Positions 1-6,210 of a DNA stretch of 12,251 nt are shown piece after piece. Position numbers and translations under genes: made by a program. The notes beneath the pieces are model-generated. The model worked only from the letters and a program-made list of their open reading frames with translations. It searched no databases and had not been told where the DNA came from. The stretch covers positions 1-12,251 of the forward strand of contig JAHJAQ010000104.1 in the NCBI GenBank assembly GCA_018813975.1, read 5' to 3'. This DNA is from Microcaldota archaeon (GTDB taxonomy: Archaea; Iainarchaeota; Iainarchaeia; Iainarchaeales; JAGVWC01). Within the stretch, counting starts at the first letter, position 1; each line of letters begins with the position of its first letter.

Positions 1-1611
1 AGAGCACAAAGAAAACAGCAGAGAAGACCAATGCTAAAAACAAGAACGAGAAACCATATTGTTGAATATAATAATTAAAGCCAACGCCAAACACTTCAAT
101 CTGGCCATCTACTGAAGACTTGTTTTCAAATAAGTCTTCTAAAACGATTTCAAATGCTATAGAACCCGTACTAACGCCTTGCAAAAAATATTCGCCCGAA
201 TAAAAGCCACCGCCCTCTGATTCGAGCACTACTCTTTGGTCATTTATAATGGCATAAGCATTGGCATCCAAAACAGGTTGGTTAAAAGCGTATTCGGCAT
301 GAACTCGAAAAACCACTGGATCGCCCATATTAAATCTTTTTTCAGTTGGAGAAATCAATTCCATGGAAAACTCTTTTCCCTCTACTAAGACCGAAAATTC
401 TTGAACGCCTTCCACTAAAATGCCAGTTACGCGCGTGGCACGAACCCGAAAATTTTGGTCACCAAGGGATAAGGAAAATGGAACCACGTAGGTTATCACG
501 TACTGACCATCGCTTTGAAAAGAAAATGGAGTGACTTTGTTAAAAGGATCTATTAGTTCAACTTTTGCATCATTCACGAAATTGCCCAAATCCGTTACAG
601 TTACCACCACGGTTAAAGAATCTCCTTTTTGAACGATTTCCGGATCCCAACTCAAGTCAAGTGATAAAAATCGTTCCAAAGAAGGGTCCTCCACCAGAAT
701 AGTCTCTGAAAACGAAAAACGATTTCTTTTTTCATCCATGCCCAAAGCGTTTAAGACCCATTCGCCACGAGGGTCAATTAGACTGGTTCGAAACGAATAC
801 GAGAAAAAACCACTTTCATCGGTTTGAATGGTTTTTTCTTCCAATAATGCGCCAAAAGAATTTACTATGTTTAAATCAATGGGAATTGAAACAGGATCAG
901 GACCGCGAGAAAGTGTTCCGAAAATTGTAATGTTTTCTCCTAAAAAAATCGTGGATGGAAAACTAACTTCTTGTTGTAGCTCTGCTTTAATCGGCAAAAA
1001 AAACTCAAGAGTACTACTTACCGCGCTTCGAAAGGCCGCGGTAATTGTGACCAATCGCTCTCCTTCACCCGCATCATCCGGAACTGTAAAATAATTGGCA
1101 TAGGTATTATCCAAATTAGTTCCATCCCCATGCTTGCCATCATTAAATAATTGAATGGTTCCAAAAAACCAGTAGCAAGGATTTGGGCGTCAAATAATTC
1201 TCTTCCGGCACTAGACAATTTTACTGCAAACGATCCTTCTTGACCCCTTGCAAACGGGGCATCCAATACAGGAGACACCAATTCAATATCTAGTGTTTCA
1301 GGATCACAATCACGCGGACAATTACCAAAATCTTCTAGTCCCTCACACAACTCGTTTCCACAACAGGAAGGAACAAGGATAACAGTGCATACATTATTAG
1401 TGTCTTCACAAGGAAGGTATTCATGGCAAACTTCATATGGAGACGGCGCACAGGACCCACAATCCAGTGGACAGGTACAAGGATTTTCGTTTCCTCCTAA
1501 AAAGGGACCTTCGCAAGTACCATTACCACAAACCGCTTCTGCTAGTACTGGAATGGAAAACCAAAAAAAACCAAGCAATACCAAGGCCCAAACCAATATC
1601 TTGAATTGCAT
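1..1611 (-). CDS. Secreted Cys-rich, multi-beta-domain surface protein (partial; one frameshift)
   Basis: I recognise the architecture but not a named family. From the ATG at 1611 the protein has a signal peptide or signal anchor (residues about 4-24, ending near VLAEA). Two Cys motifs follow: an expanded one at residues 28-51 and an exact CxxxxCx8CxxxC at 84-102. After residue 149 the frame ends wrongly, but shifting at the T6 run (1163-1168) opens a frame with no stop to position 1. That frame encodes Ig/MG-like beta-strand domains (for example GSNL-type loops such as DGKHGDGTNLDNTYA and repeated strand patterns) and ends in a hydrophobic segment near the window edge (YGFSFLFLALVFSAVFF), probably a C-terminal membrane anchor. 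At least about 538 residues. An in-frame TTG at 1641 is less likely as a start. The role, cell-surface adhesion or structure, is inferred. It could be a pseudogene, a sequencing indel, or a recoded gene. Confidence 0.75.
1162..1168 (-). other. Frameshift site (U UUU UUG on the coding strand)
   Basis: Read on the minus strand, the run of six T followed by G lies at codons 149-150 of the surface-protein gene. One extra T, or a -1 ribosomal slip on T TTT TTG, joins the upstream frame exactly to the long open downstream frame (next codons GGA ACC ATT CAA, giving GTIQLFNDGK). Without the shift, translation continues only to a stop at 1018 through a low-quality peptide rich in Met and Ile. The site is therefore real as a frame break; whether it is biological is open. 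Confidence 0.8.
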
Positions 1612-1670
1612 GCCAAAACTCCAATTGCCCTCAAAAACCAAAATTCCAACAAAATAGGCGTTTTAAGCTT

Positions 1671-1682
1671 AAAAAGCTTTTT
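1671..1682. repeat. Palindrome AAAAAGCTTTTT
   Basis: Perfect 12-bp palindrome in the spacer upstream of the surface-protein gene. Its half-site, AGCTTTTT, recurs at 1746-1753 and inside the hairpin at 1791-1811. It also contributes a weak TATA-like stretch about 60 nt upstream of the ATG at 1611, too far for a leaderless start. Confidence 0.5.
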
Positions 1683-1717
1683 GGACTCTGAAAAAAACAC
1701 CTTGATTTAGAGCCCGA

Positions 1718-1744
1718 TTACAACCCGATTTCAATAATACCAAA
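1718..1744 (-). repeat. Diverged second copy of the GTPase gene 3' end
   Basis: Twenty-four of 27 bases match 1834-1860, the last codons of the GTPase gene, in the same orientation and 116 bp away. Read on the minus strand, this copy gives F-G-I-I-E-I-G-L-stop against F-D-I-I-E-I-G-L-stop in the gene. All three differences are transitions, and two of them are synonymous third positions. This suggests the tail of a once-functional homologous gene, left by duplication or recombination, rather than a random repeat. Upstream of it the similarity fades into low-complexity, hairpin-rich sequence. Confidence 0.7.
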
Positions 1745-1748
1745 CAGC

Positions 1749-1811
1749 TTTTTGCTTTGCAAAAACCCGAGAAAAAGATGGCTTTGCCACCAGCTTTTTT
1801 TCAAAAAGCTG
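1749..1811. repeat. Cluster of three short perfect hairpins
   Basis: Three inverted repeats lie in 63 bp of noncoding DNA. TTTTTGC/GCAAAAA (1749-1755 and 1759-1765) has a 3-base loop. TGGC/GCCA (1779-1782 and 1786-1789) has a 3-base loop. CAGCTTTTT/AAAAAGCTG (1791-1799 and 1803-1811) has a TTC loop. They lie just past the GTPase stop codon and its oligo-T run. They may shape the 3' end of that transcript or be remnants of a small element; no coding potential was seen. Confidence 0.6.
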
Positions 1812-1813
1812 AC

Positions 1814-1821
1814 AAAAAAAA
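1814..1821 (-). terminator. Oligo-T8 terminator after the GTPase gene
   Basis: A run of eight T on the minus strand begins 12 nt past the GTPase stop codon, the usual archaeal intrinsic termination signal. The 9-bp hairpin at 1791-1811 lies immediately beyond it. Confidence 0.55.
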
Positions 1822-1833
1822 TTCTAAGAATAG

Positions 1834-2973
1834 TTACAACCCAATTTCGATAATATCAAAGTTTTTGAGCTTGTAATTGCGCGGTACTTTTTGACCTTTA
1901 AACTTAGCGTTTTTACCATATAATTTGGCGTGTCGAATCTTTTGAGCTACTTCCTTGTGCACCAAACGTGCTAAATCCGCTACCGTGCTCTTGTTGGACA
2001 ACACCAATGGCTCTGTTAAATCGGCTTTCATACTGGGTCTTTTAGTATACACTAAAACCTTGTCCAATAAAGCAAAAAAATCTTTTTTGTGTGCTTCCAA
2101 TTGACTGGGAATGGAAAAACTAATAGTGAAAATTGCTGGGACCGTTGTTTTTTGAATGGGTTTCCCCCTAAAATTTTCGAGTACCATTGCTTTTTTGAAC
2201 ACCAATCGATTATCTAATGCATCCTGAACTTGTTGTAATGATTTAATGGATTCTTCCAGTATCACGGCAGCATTGTGAATGCCTTGTGTTTTCAAAAAAG
2301 ATTCTAATTCCGAAAGAGGAAACTTCAAAAACTTTTTTCCCGAAACAGAAAGCCCCTTGTACGAACCGGTTTGAATTTTTATTTTAGGCTTGGTTTCATT
2401 CAAACGAATATTGGTTTTTTTACATTCTTCCAATAATATTTTTGTTTCATGCACTGCGGTTTCATGGTTTACCACGAGTAGTACTGCATCTGCAGAACGC
2501 GCAATTGCCAATAACTGAGTTCCCAGTGCTTTTCCACTCGCGCTTCCTTCTACAATCGCAGGCAATTCAACTATTTGAATTCGACTCCCAAAAAAATCCA
2601 TCATGCCCACTTGGGGTTTGGTGGTCGTAAAAGGATAATCCGCGATTTCAACCCTCACGCCAGTTAGGGCTTTCAAAACAGTACTTTTTCCACTATTGGG
2701 CAAGCCCATTAAAACAATTTGACCAGCCCCTTCTTTTTTCACGGAGAGCGATGCCCCACCCCCTCGCTTAGCAGCTTGTTCGGCTGCTTTTTCAATCTCT
2801 TTTTTGGCTTTGGCAATCTTGCGCGAAATCTCTGCACGCAAGTTTTCGCCCCCCTTGTGTTTGGGAGCATAGCGTGCCATTTCCTGCAAGGCTTCCAGCT
2901 TGGCTTGCGGAGAATTCGCTTGCTCGTACTTGATGCGTGCTCTTTCAAACTCGAACGAAACATTGGCGGGCAT
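1834..2973 (-). CDS. DRG/Obg-related TGS-domain GTPase with degenerate G3 and G4 motifs
   Basis: A 379-residue protein of the DRG/Obg-related group, whose members act in translation or ribosome-linked functions. The N-terminal helical, charged region (about 1-70) resembles the DRG N-terminus (KYEQANSPQAKLE). The P-loop is GLPNSGKST (90-98) and switch I is YPFTTTKP (113-120). G3, normally DLPG, reads ELPA (136-139), followed by the family-typical VEGSASGKALG. Where DRG proteins carry NKxD, after VPAI (278-281), this one has FTISFS, so the guanine-specificity motif is missing. A C-terminal TGS domain (about 306-379) ends in FDIIEIGL. ATG 2973 was chosen because upstream codons overlap the regulator gene; a weak GTGGG lies 9 nt upstream. 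The gene lies 31 nt after the regulator, so an operon is likely. Nucleotide binding and hydrolysis should not be assumed to be GTP-specific. Confidence 0.88.
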   Translation of the reverse strand: MPANVSFEFERARIKYEQANSPQAKLEALQEMARYAPKHKGGENLRAEISRKIAKAKKEIEKAAEQAAKRGGGASLSVKKEGAGQIVLMGLPNSGKSTVLKALTGVRVEIADYPFTTTKPQVGMMDFFGSRIQIVELPAIVEGSASGKALGTQLLAIARSADAVLLVVNHETAVHETKILLEECKKTNIRLNETKPKIKIQTGSYKGLSVSGKKFLKFPLSELESFLKTQGIHNAAVILEESIKSLQQVQDALDNRLVFKKAMVLENFRGKPIQKTTVPAIFTISFSIPSQLEAHKKDFFALLDKVLVYTKRPSMKADLTEPLVLSNKSTVADLARLVHKEVAQKIRHAKLYGKNAKFKGQKVPRNYKLKNFDIIEIGL

Positions 2974-3004
2974 GCTATCAAACCCACTATAAAAAAGCTT
3001 AAAA

Positions 3005-3976
3005 TCAAAAGCTAAATAACTGTCCTGCCTTGGGTTCATAATAATGAACAATTGTGTTATAACTCTTGATTTCTTTAGAAAAAGCTGAACGCAATTCTTT
3101 GATAGTATTGTGAAATACTTCGTTTGATGGTGCCAGCAATTCAAACTCAAAATCATGGTTTCCAATCGGTTTAACCAAGAAAATAACGTTCGACTGCCTT
3201 TTTAGATAAGTCGAAAGTTTACTTATGATTTCTTGAGAGACATCGTTCAGTTTCAATAATATTTTATAATGTGTCAAGCCCAACAAGCGATGGTTTATTT
3301 TAACGTTAAACCCAATAATAATCTTTTTTTTGATAAGCCCACTCATTTTTTCTTTGATTACTTTGGGAGAAGAACCCAATTTGTTTGCCAATTCAACCAA
3401 AGAAGCACGCCCATTCTTGTTAAGCGCCAGCAAAAGCGATTTGCTTAGCGCATCCAAAGAATAGCGTTCAAAACAATTTCCAAAAACAAGAGAAGTAGTC
3501 TCTTTTTTTTCTTTGGAAAAAGCAAACTTTAAGTATTCAATTTTAGTGGCAATCGAAAATTGTTTTTCCTGAAAAAAAACCCCAAACTTTTGGTTGATAT
3601 CATCAAACACTTTTTCAAATTCCCGGATGTTATCGGCCCACACCAAAAAAGCCGCATCCAAGTCCCCGTTAAAATAAGCGGTCCAAACCACCATGGGGTG
3701 CTCTGACAAATAGTTCATAAATTCTTCTTCTTTTTCCGAACTCATGTTTTGGTATTTAACAAAAACACTATAATGGGTTTTTCCCAATGCATACGCGTTT
3801 GTAATCGCATAATATCCTTCAATCACCTTATTCTGCTCCAAATAATTCAAGCGATAGCTCACGGCTTGCTTTGATAATCGAACGCGCCTAGCCAGCTCCG
3901 TAAGCGAAACGCGGGCATTCAAATACAATTCGGACAAAATAAGGGAATCTTTTTCCGAAAGCCCAAAACCAGACAT
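3005..3976 (-). CDS. Double-length Lrp/AsnC-like transcriptional regulator
   Basis: A 323-residue protein that reads as two Lrp-like units in tandem. Unit 1 has an AsnC-type winged HTH (about 6-55; LTELARRVRLSKQAVSYRLNYLE, with recognition helix SKQAVSYRLNYL) and a RAM-like alpha/beta half (about 66-150; HYSVFVKYQN). Unit 2 has a more diverged HTH (about 174-222; LVELANKLGSSPKVIKEKMSGL) and a second RAM-like half (about 236-312; THYKILLKLND). Ordinary Lrp proteins are about 150 residues and dimerise, so this one may be a built-in dimer. DNA binding is inferred from the family; the effector and targets are unknown. A good TATA box lies about 25 nt upstream of the ATG. It is followed by the GTPase gene, probably co-transcribed. 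The second HTH could be structural only. Confidence 0.85.
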   Translation of the reverse strand: MSGFGLSEKDSLILSELYLNARVSLTELARRVRLSKQAVSYRLNYLEQNKVIEGYYAITNAYALGKTHYSVFVKYQNMSSEKEEEFMNYLSEHPMVVWTAYFNGDLDAAFLVWADNIREFEKVFDDINQKFGVFFQEKQFSIATKIEYLKFAFSKEKKETTSLVFGNCFERYSLDALSKSLLLALNKNGRASLVELANKLGSSPKVIKEKMSGLIKKKIIIGFNVKINHRLLGLTHYKILLKLNDVSQEIISKLSTYLKRQSNVIFLVKPIGNHDFEFELLAPSNEVFHNTIKELRSAFSKEIKSYNTIVHYYEPKAGQLFSF

Positions 3977-3997
3977 AAATAACTATTTTTACCAATA

Positions 3998-4005
3998 ATA
4001 TAAAA
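3998..4005 (-). promoter_or_regulatory. TATA box of the Lrp-like regulator gene
   Basis: On the minus strand TTTTATAT is centred about 25-26 nt before the ATG at 3976, preceded by purine-rich GGAAGA (BRE-like). The spacing matches archaeal promoters of leaderless transcripts, and no Shine-Dalgarno-like sequence precedes the ATG. Confidence 0.6.
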
Positions 4006-4070
4006 AATCTTCCTTTTTGTCAAAAAAACAAGCAGAAATTTTGATTAACAAGATTGCTACATAATTATCT

Positions 4071-4076
4071 GGGGGG
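4071..4076 (+). promoter_or_regulatory. G-rich ribosome binding site deciding the start at 4081
   Basis: GGGGGG lies 4 nt before the ATG at 4081. It favours that ATG over the in-frame TTG at 4054, which would put the G-run inside the coding sequence. Confidence 0.5.
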
Positions 4077-4080
4077 TTTT

Positions 4081-4809
4081 ATGAATACCTGGAAATTTGT
4101 ATCCAAACCAAGCGTACGAACATATACCATTCAAAACCAAAAGCTTTCAGTACAGATGCGTGAAAACGTTTTTCCACCTTCTGGAAACGGCCTATTTGTC
4201 GCACAAAACATCAAAATTTTTCCAGAAGAACGGGTAATAGACATTGGCACAGGAACGGGAATATTAGGAATTCTTGCTGCCAAATTGGGCGGCAAGGTAG
4301 TGGCCACGGACACTTCAAAAGAAGCCGTTGAACTGACCAAGCAAAACGCACAATTCAACAAAGTATTTCTTAATGTGCAAAAAGGGCCCTATTTTGCTGG
4401 TTTCAAGCAAGCATTTGACGTAATTATTGCCAATCTTCCCCAAGAACTGGTTCTTCCCAGCCAGCAAAAAAGCATTGGAAAACAACAACTCAAAAGCTTT
4501 AGTGGCGGTCCCCTGGGAAACCAACAAATTTTAGAATTATTAGGTATTGCAAAAAAGAATATGCACTCAAAATCACGCTTTTATTTACTGGTTTCCACAC
4601 AAACCGATTATGCTCGAACCATTCAAAAAATGCTGTCGAATTATGACGCTACCCTTTTTGCCTTTCGTTCCTGTTCGGTCAAACCATTTATGGCTGAAAA
4701 CCCAAAAACATATTGTCAGCTTAATCAAGAAGGAAAAACACATATTTTCAAAGAAAACCAGAAATGGAAGTCAAACCAGTATCTATTCGAACTTTCATTA
4801 AAAGAATAA
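4081..4809 (+). CDS. Class I SAM-dependent methyltransferase (PrmA/HemK-like fold)
   Basis: A 242-residue protein with a Rossmann-fold methyltransferase core. Motif I is VIDIGTGTGILG (52-63), and the acidic end of strand 2 is ATDTSKEAVE (75-84). Motif IV is NLPQ (118-121), where N-methyltransferases of the HemK/PrmA/TrmN6 type normally have NPPY or NLPY. The front part contains PPSGNGLFVAQ (32-42), like the P-x-x-D-T/S-x-L motif of HemK-type enzymes. The substrate (protein, tRNA or rRNA) cannot be told. The Gln in place of the aromatic motif IV residue may mean a different acceptor. The gene stands alone on the plus strand, divergent from the regulator and convergent with the release-factor methylase gene. 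A T10 run follows the stop directly. Confidence 0.82.
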   Translation: MNTWKFVSKPSVRTYTIQNQKLSVQMRENVFPPSGNGLFVAQNIKIFPEERVIDIGTGTGILGILAAKLGGKVVATDTSKEAVELTKQNAQFNKVFLNVQKGPYFAGFKQAFDVIIANLPQELVLPSQQKSIGKQQLKSFSGGPLGNQQILELLGIAKKNMHSKSRFYLLVSTQTDYARTIQKMLSNYDATLFAFRSCSVKPFMAENPKTYCQLNQEGKTHIFKENQKWKSNQYLFELSLKE

Positions 4810-4810
4810 A

Positions 4811-4820
4811 TTTTTTTTTT
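4811..4820 (+). terminator. Oligo-T10 terminator
   Basis: Ten T begin 2 nt after the methyltransferase stop codon, a strong archaeal termination signal without a stem. Confidence 0.65.
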
Positions 4821-4825
4821 GAAAA

Positions 4826-4914
4826 AAATCGTTAAACAACTATGAAAAACGTGTTTTGTAACAATTTTTTTTGAATTGTACTAATTAGTTTTAGGAATTG
4901 TAACAAAACGATTT
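4826..4914. repeat. Long interrupted inverted repeat in a convergent spacer
   Basis: The right arm, AATTGTAACAAAACGATTT (4896-4914), matches in inverted orientation GTTTTGTAACAATT (4853-4866; 13 of 14, mismatch in the centre). Its tail AACGATTT also matches AAATCGTT (4826-4833) perfectly, as if about 20 nt were inserted in the left arm. The loop contains the palindrome ACTAATTAGT (4880-4889). Both flanking protein genes point into this spacer, so it is not an ordinary promoter for either of them. It might be a small RNA, an operator, or a decayed element. Confidence 0.5.
4879..4889. repeat. TACTAATTAGT element (copy 1)
   Basis: These 11 bases recur exactly at 9490-9500, where they form the core of an 18-bp palindrome at a promoter. 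Here only the inner 10 bp (ACTAATTAGT) are palindromic. Confidence 0.4.
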
Positions 4915-4939
4915 AAAAACACGAATCAATAGTGGTACT

Positions 4940-4951
4940 GTGGAATTCCAC
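4940..4951. repeat. Palindrome GTGGAATTCCAC
   Basis: Perfect 12-bp palindrome in the convergent spacer. Nearby CCACC (4948-4952) could instead pair with GGTGG (4969-4973). The rest of 4915-4988 shows no open frame that looks coding and no tRNA-like arms. Confidence 0.4.
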
Positions 4952-4988
4952 CCCCACAACTAGAGCGAGGTGGTTTATTATGATGTCA

Positions 4989-5013
4989 GGAGGGGAAATT
5001 ATTTTTCCCCTCC
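4989..5013 (-). terminator. Strong 10-bp hairpin at the 3' end of the release-factor methylase gene
   Basis: GGAGGGGAAA (4989-4998) pairs perfectly with TTTCCCCTCC (5004-5013) across a 5-base loop, starting 8 nt past the stop codon at 5022. It is not followed by a clear U-run on either strand, so a role in 3' end protection or bidirectional termination is a guess. Confidence 0.45.
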
Positions 5014-5021
5014 AACCCCCA

Positions 5022-5621
5022 TCAATGATTTTTTTCAACCTTGAAAACCACGAGTTCTTCAAAAAACAATTTTTTCCTTGCAATAATCTCGAACAAGAAA
5101 CCAAGTTGTTTTAGTTTTTTTTCTGTTTGAACAAGACCATTTACACTGGATTGTACAAAAAAAACCATGCCATTTTCTTTCAAAAAAGTGCCAAACGATT
5201 CCAAAAAACGATCCAATACTTCCCTGCCTTTTTTTCCACCATCGGTTTCAATCCATTTCTTATTTTTTTCAGAGGAAACATACGGCGGATTAAAAATAAT
5301 ACAATCAAACTGTTCGTCAGGAGGAAGACCAGAGAACAAATCGCTTTCTTGAAAAACAAAATTCTTTTCAAAACCATTTTTACTCGCGTTTTGTTTTGCG
5401 TTTTTGAGTGCCATGGGATTAATATCCGTGCAAACCACTCGAGAAGCGCCTTGCAACGCTGCGTTTAATCCTTGAATGCCGGTTCCACACCCCAAATCCA
5501 GTACTGTTGCTTTTGTTGGAATGCGCACGTGCTCGGCCAATAAAAAAGAATCTTCTTGGGGAGTATAAACCGACTCCAATACATCTAATTCAAGTTGTTT
5601 GAAGAAAACTTTTTGAGGCAT
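5022..5621 (-). CDS. Release factor aRF1 glutamine methyltransferase, Mtq2/HemK2 type
   Basis: A 199-residue protein, the length of archaeal and eukaryotic Mtq2/HemK2 enzymes, without the N-terminal helical domain of bacterial PrmC. It has VYTPQEDSFLL (18-28), matching the family signature Y-x-P-x-x-D/E-S/T-x-x-L. Motif I is VLDLGCGTGIQG (40-51), CTDINPMAL (64-72) contains the acidic SAM-binding residue, and NPPY (111-114) is the classical amide-N-methyltransferase motif IV. Known family members methylate the Gln of the GGQ motif of the class I release factor; the eukaryotic enzyme needs the Trm112 partner. The gene is last in a minus-strand operon, 25 nt after the nuclease gene. The ATG at 5621 is the natural start. 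Confidence 0.88.
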   Translation of the reverse strand: MPQKVFFKQLELDVLESVYTPQEDSFLLAEHVRIPTKATVLDLGCGTGIQGLNAALQGASRVVCTDINPMALKNAKQNASKNGFEKNFVFQESDLFSGLPPDEQFDCIIFNPPYVSSEKNKKWIETDGGKKGREVLDRFLESFGTFLKENGMVFFVQSSVNGLVQTEKKLKQLGFLFEIIARKKLFFEELVVFKVEKNH

Positions 5622-5646
5622 TACAGTACTTTATAACAAAAGCCGT

Positions 5647-6210
5647 TTAAGAAGCATCCCACAAGGATTCAAAATCCATTTCAAATTGTCTTGCGATTGC
5701 CGGATTGGAAATAAAAACCAAATTTTCTTTATTATACTGCGCGCCATTTTTAGAATAATTAAAAGAACCCGTTCCAACCAATTTTTCGTCAATAATAATG
5801 TATTTGTTGTGCATGATTCCTCGCACCAAATCCACTCGTTTTAGGAAAATACCTGTTTCTTCCAGTTTTTCATCCACGGCATACTGGGAATTGGCTTGAC
5901 CCGCGTCTATTAGAACACGCACGACAATTCCGTTTTGATGCGCAAGAATAAGCGCATCTGCAACTGGTTCTAAAGTAAAAGAATAAATGGCAATGTCAAT
6001 GGATTGTTCTGCATTCATAATACGTTCAATTAATTGTTGATCGCACGAATCAATAGGACAAAAAAAAACACTTGTTTCACTCGAATCCACTGTTTCACTA
6101 AAATCAGAAAAAATCAGTAAACCGGTTTCAGGGTTTTGAAAATCAAAACCAATCCAATAACCCAATCCAAAAACAAGGAGTATCAATAGCACGAGCCATT
6201 TTAGTTTCAT
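5647..6210 (-). CDS. Membrane-anchored single-HKD phospholipase D-type nuclease
   Basis: A 187-residue protein of the PLD/Nuc family. An N-terminal hydrophobic helix (about 4-21; LKWLVLLILLVFGLGYWI) is a signal anchor or signal peptide, so the catalytic part should be outside the membrane. The single HKD motif is H134-N-K136 followed by D141, then GTGSFN (146-151) and E162 of the downstream KENLVF. Such one-HKD proteins work as homodimers and are typically nonspecific endonucleases. SIDIAIYSFT (70-79) is the conserved first strand region of the family. C51 and C56 (CPIDSC) precede the domain and could form a disulfide. The start codon overlaps the stop of the upstream thioredoxin-fold gene as ATGA, so the two are translationally coupled. 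Phospholipase activity is less likely than nuclease activity but not excluded. Confidence 0.88.
   Translation of the reverse strand: MKLKWLVLLILLVFGLGYWIGFDFQNPETGLLIFSDFSETVDSSETSVFFCPIDSCDQQLIERIMNAEQSIDIAIYSFTLEPVADALILAHQNGIVVRVLIDAGQANSQYAVDEKLEETGIFLKRVDLVRGIMHNKYIIIDEKLVGTGSFNYSKNGAQYNKENLVFISNPAIARQFEMDFESLWDAS

Noticed and set aside
2974..3165. N-terminal extension of the GTPase by 64 residues
   Set aside because: It would overlap the regulator gene; the extra residues are not conserved-looking, and the ATG at 2973 begins the family-like N-terminus.
4969..4990. C/D box small RNA suggested by ATGATGT and nearby CAGG
   Set aside because: The C box is imperfect and no D box (CTGA) or C'/D' pair sits at the right spacing.
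4932..5114. Plus-strand 60-codon open frame across the convergent spacer
   Set aside because: It covers the strong hairpin and the antisense of the methylase 3' end; its composition is not protein-like and it has no ribosome binding site.
5127..5468. Plus-strand 113-codon open frame
   Set aside because: It is antisense to the NPPY methylase, rich in Phe, Lys and Ile as expected for a shadow frame, and has no initiation signals.
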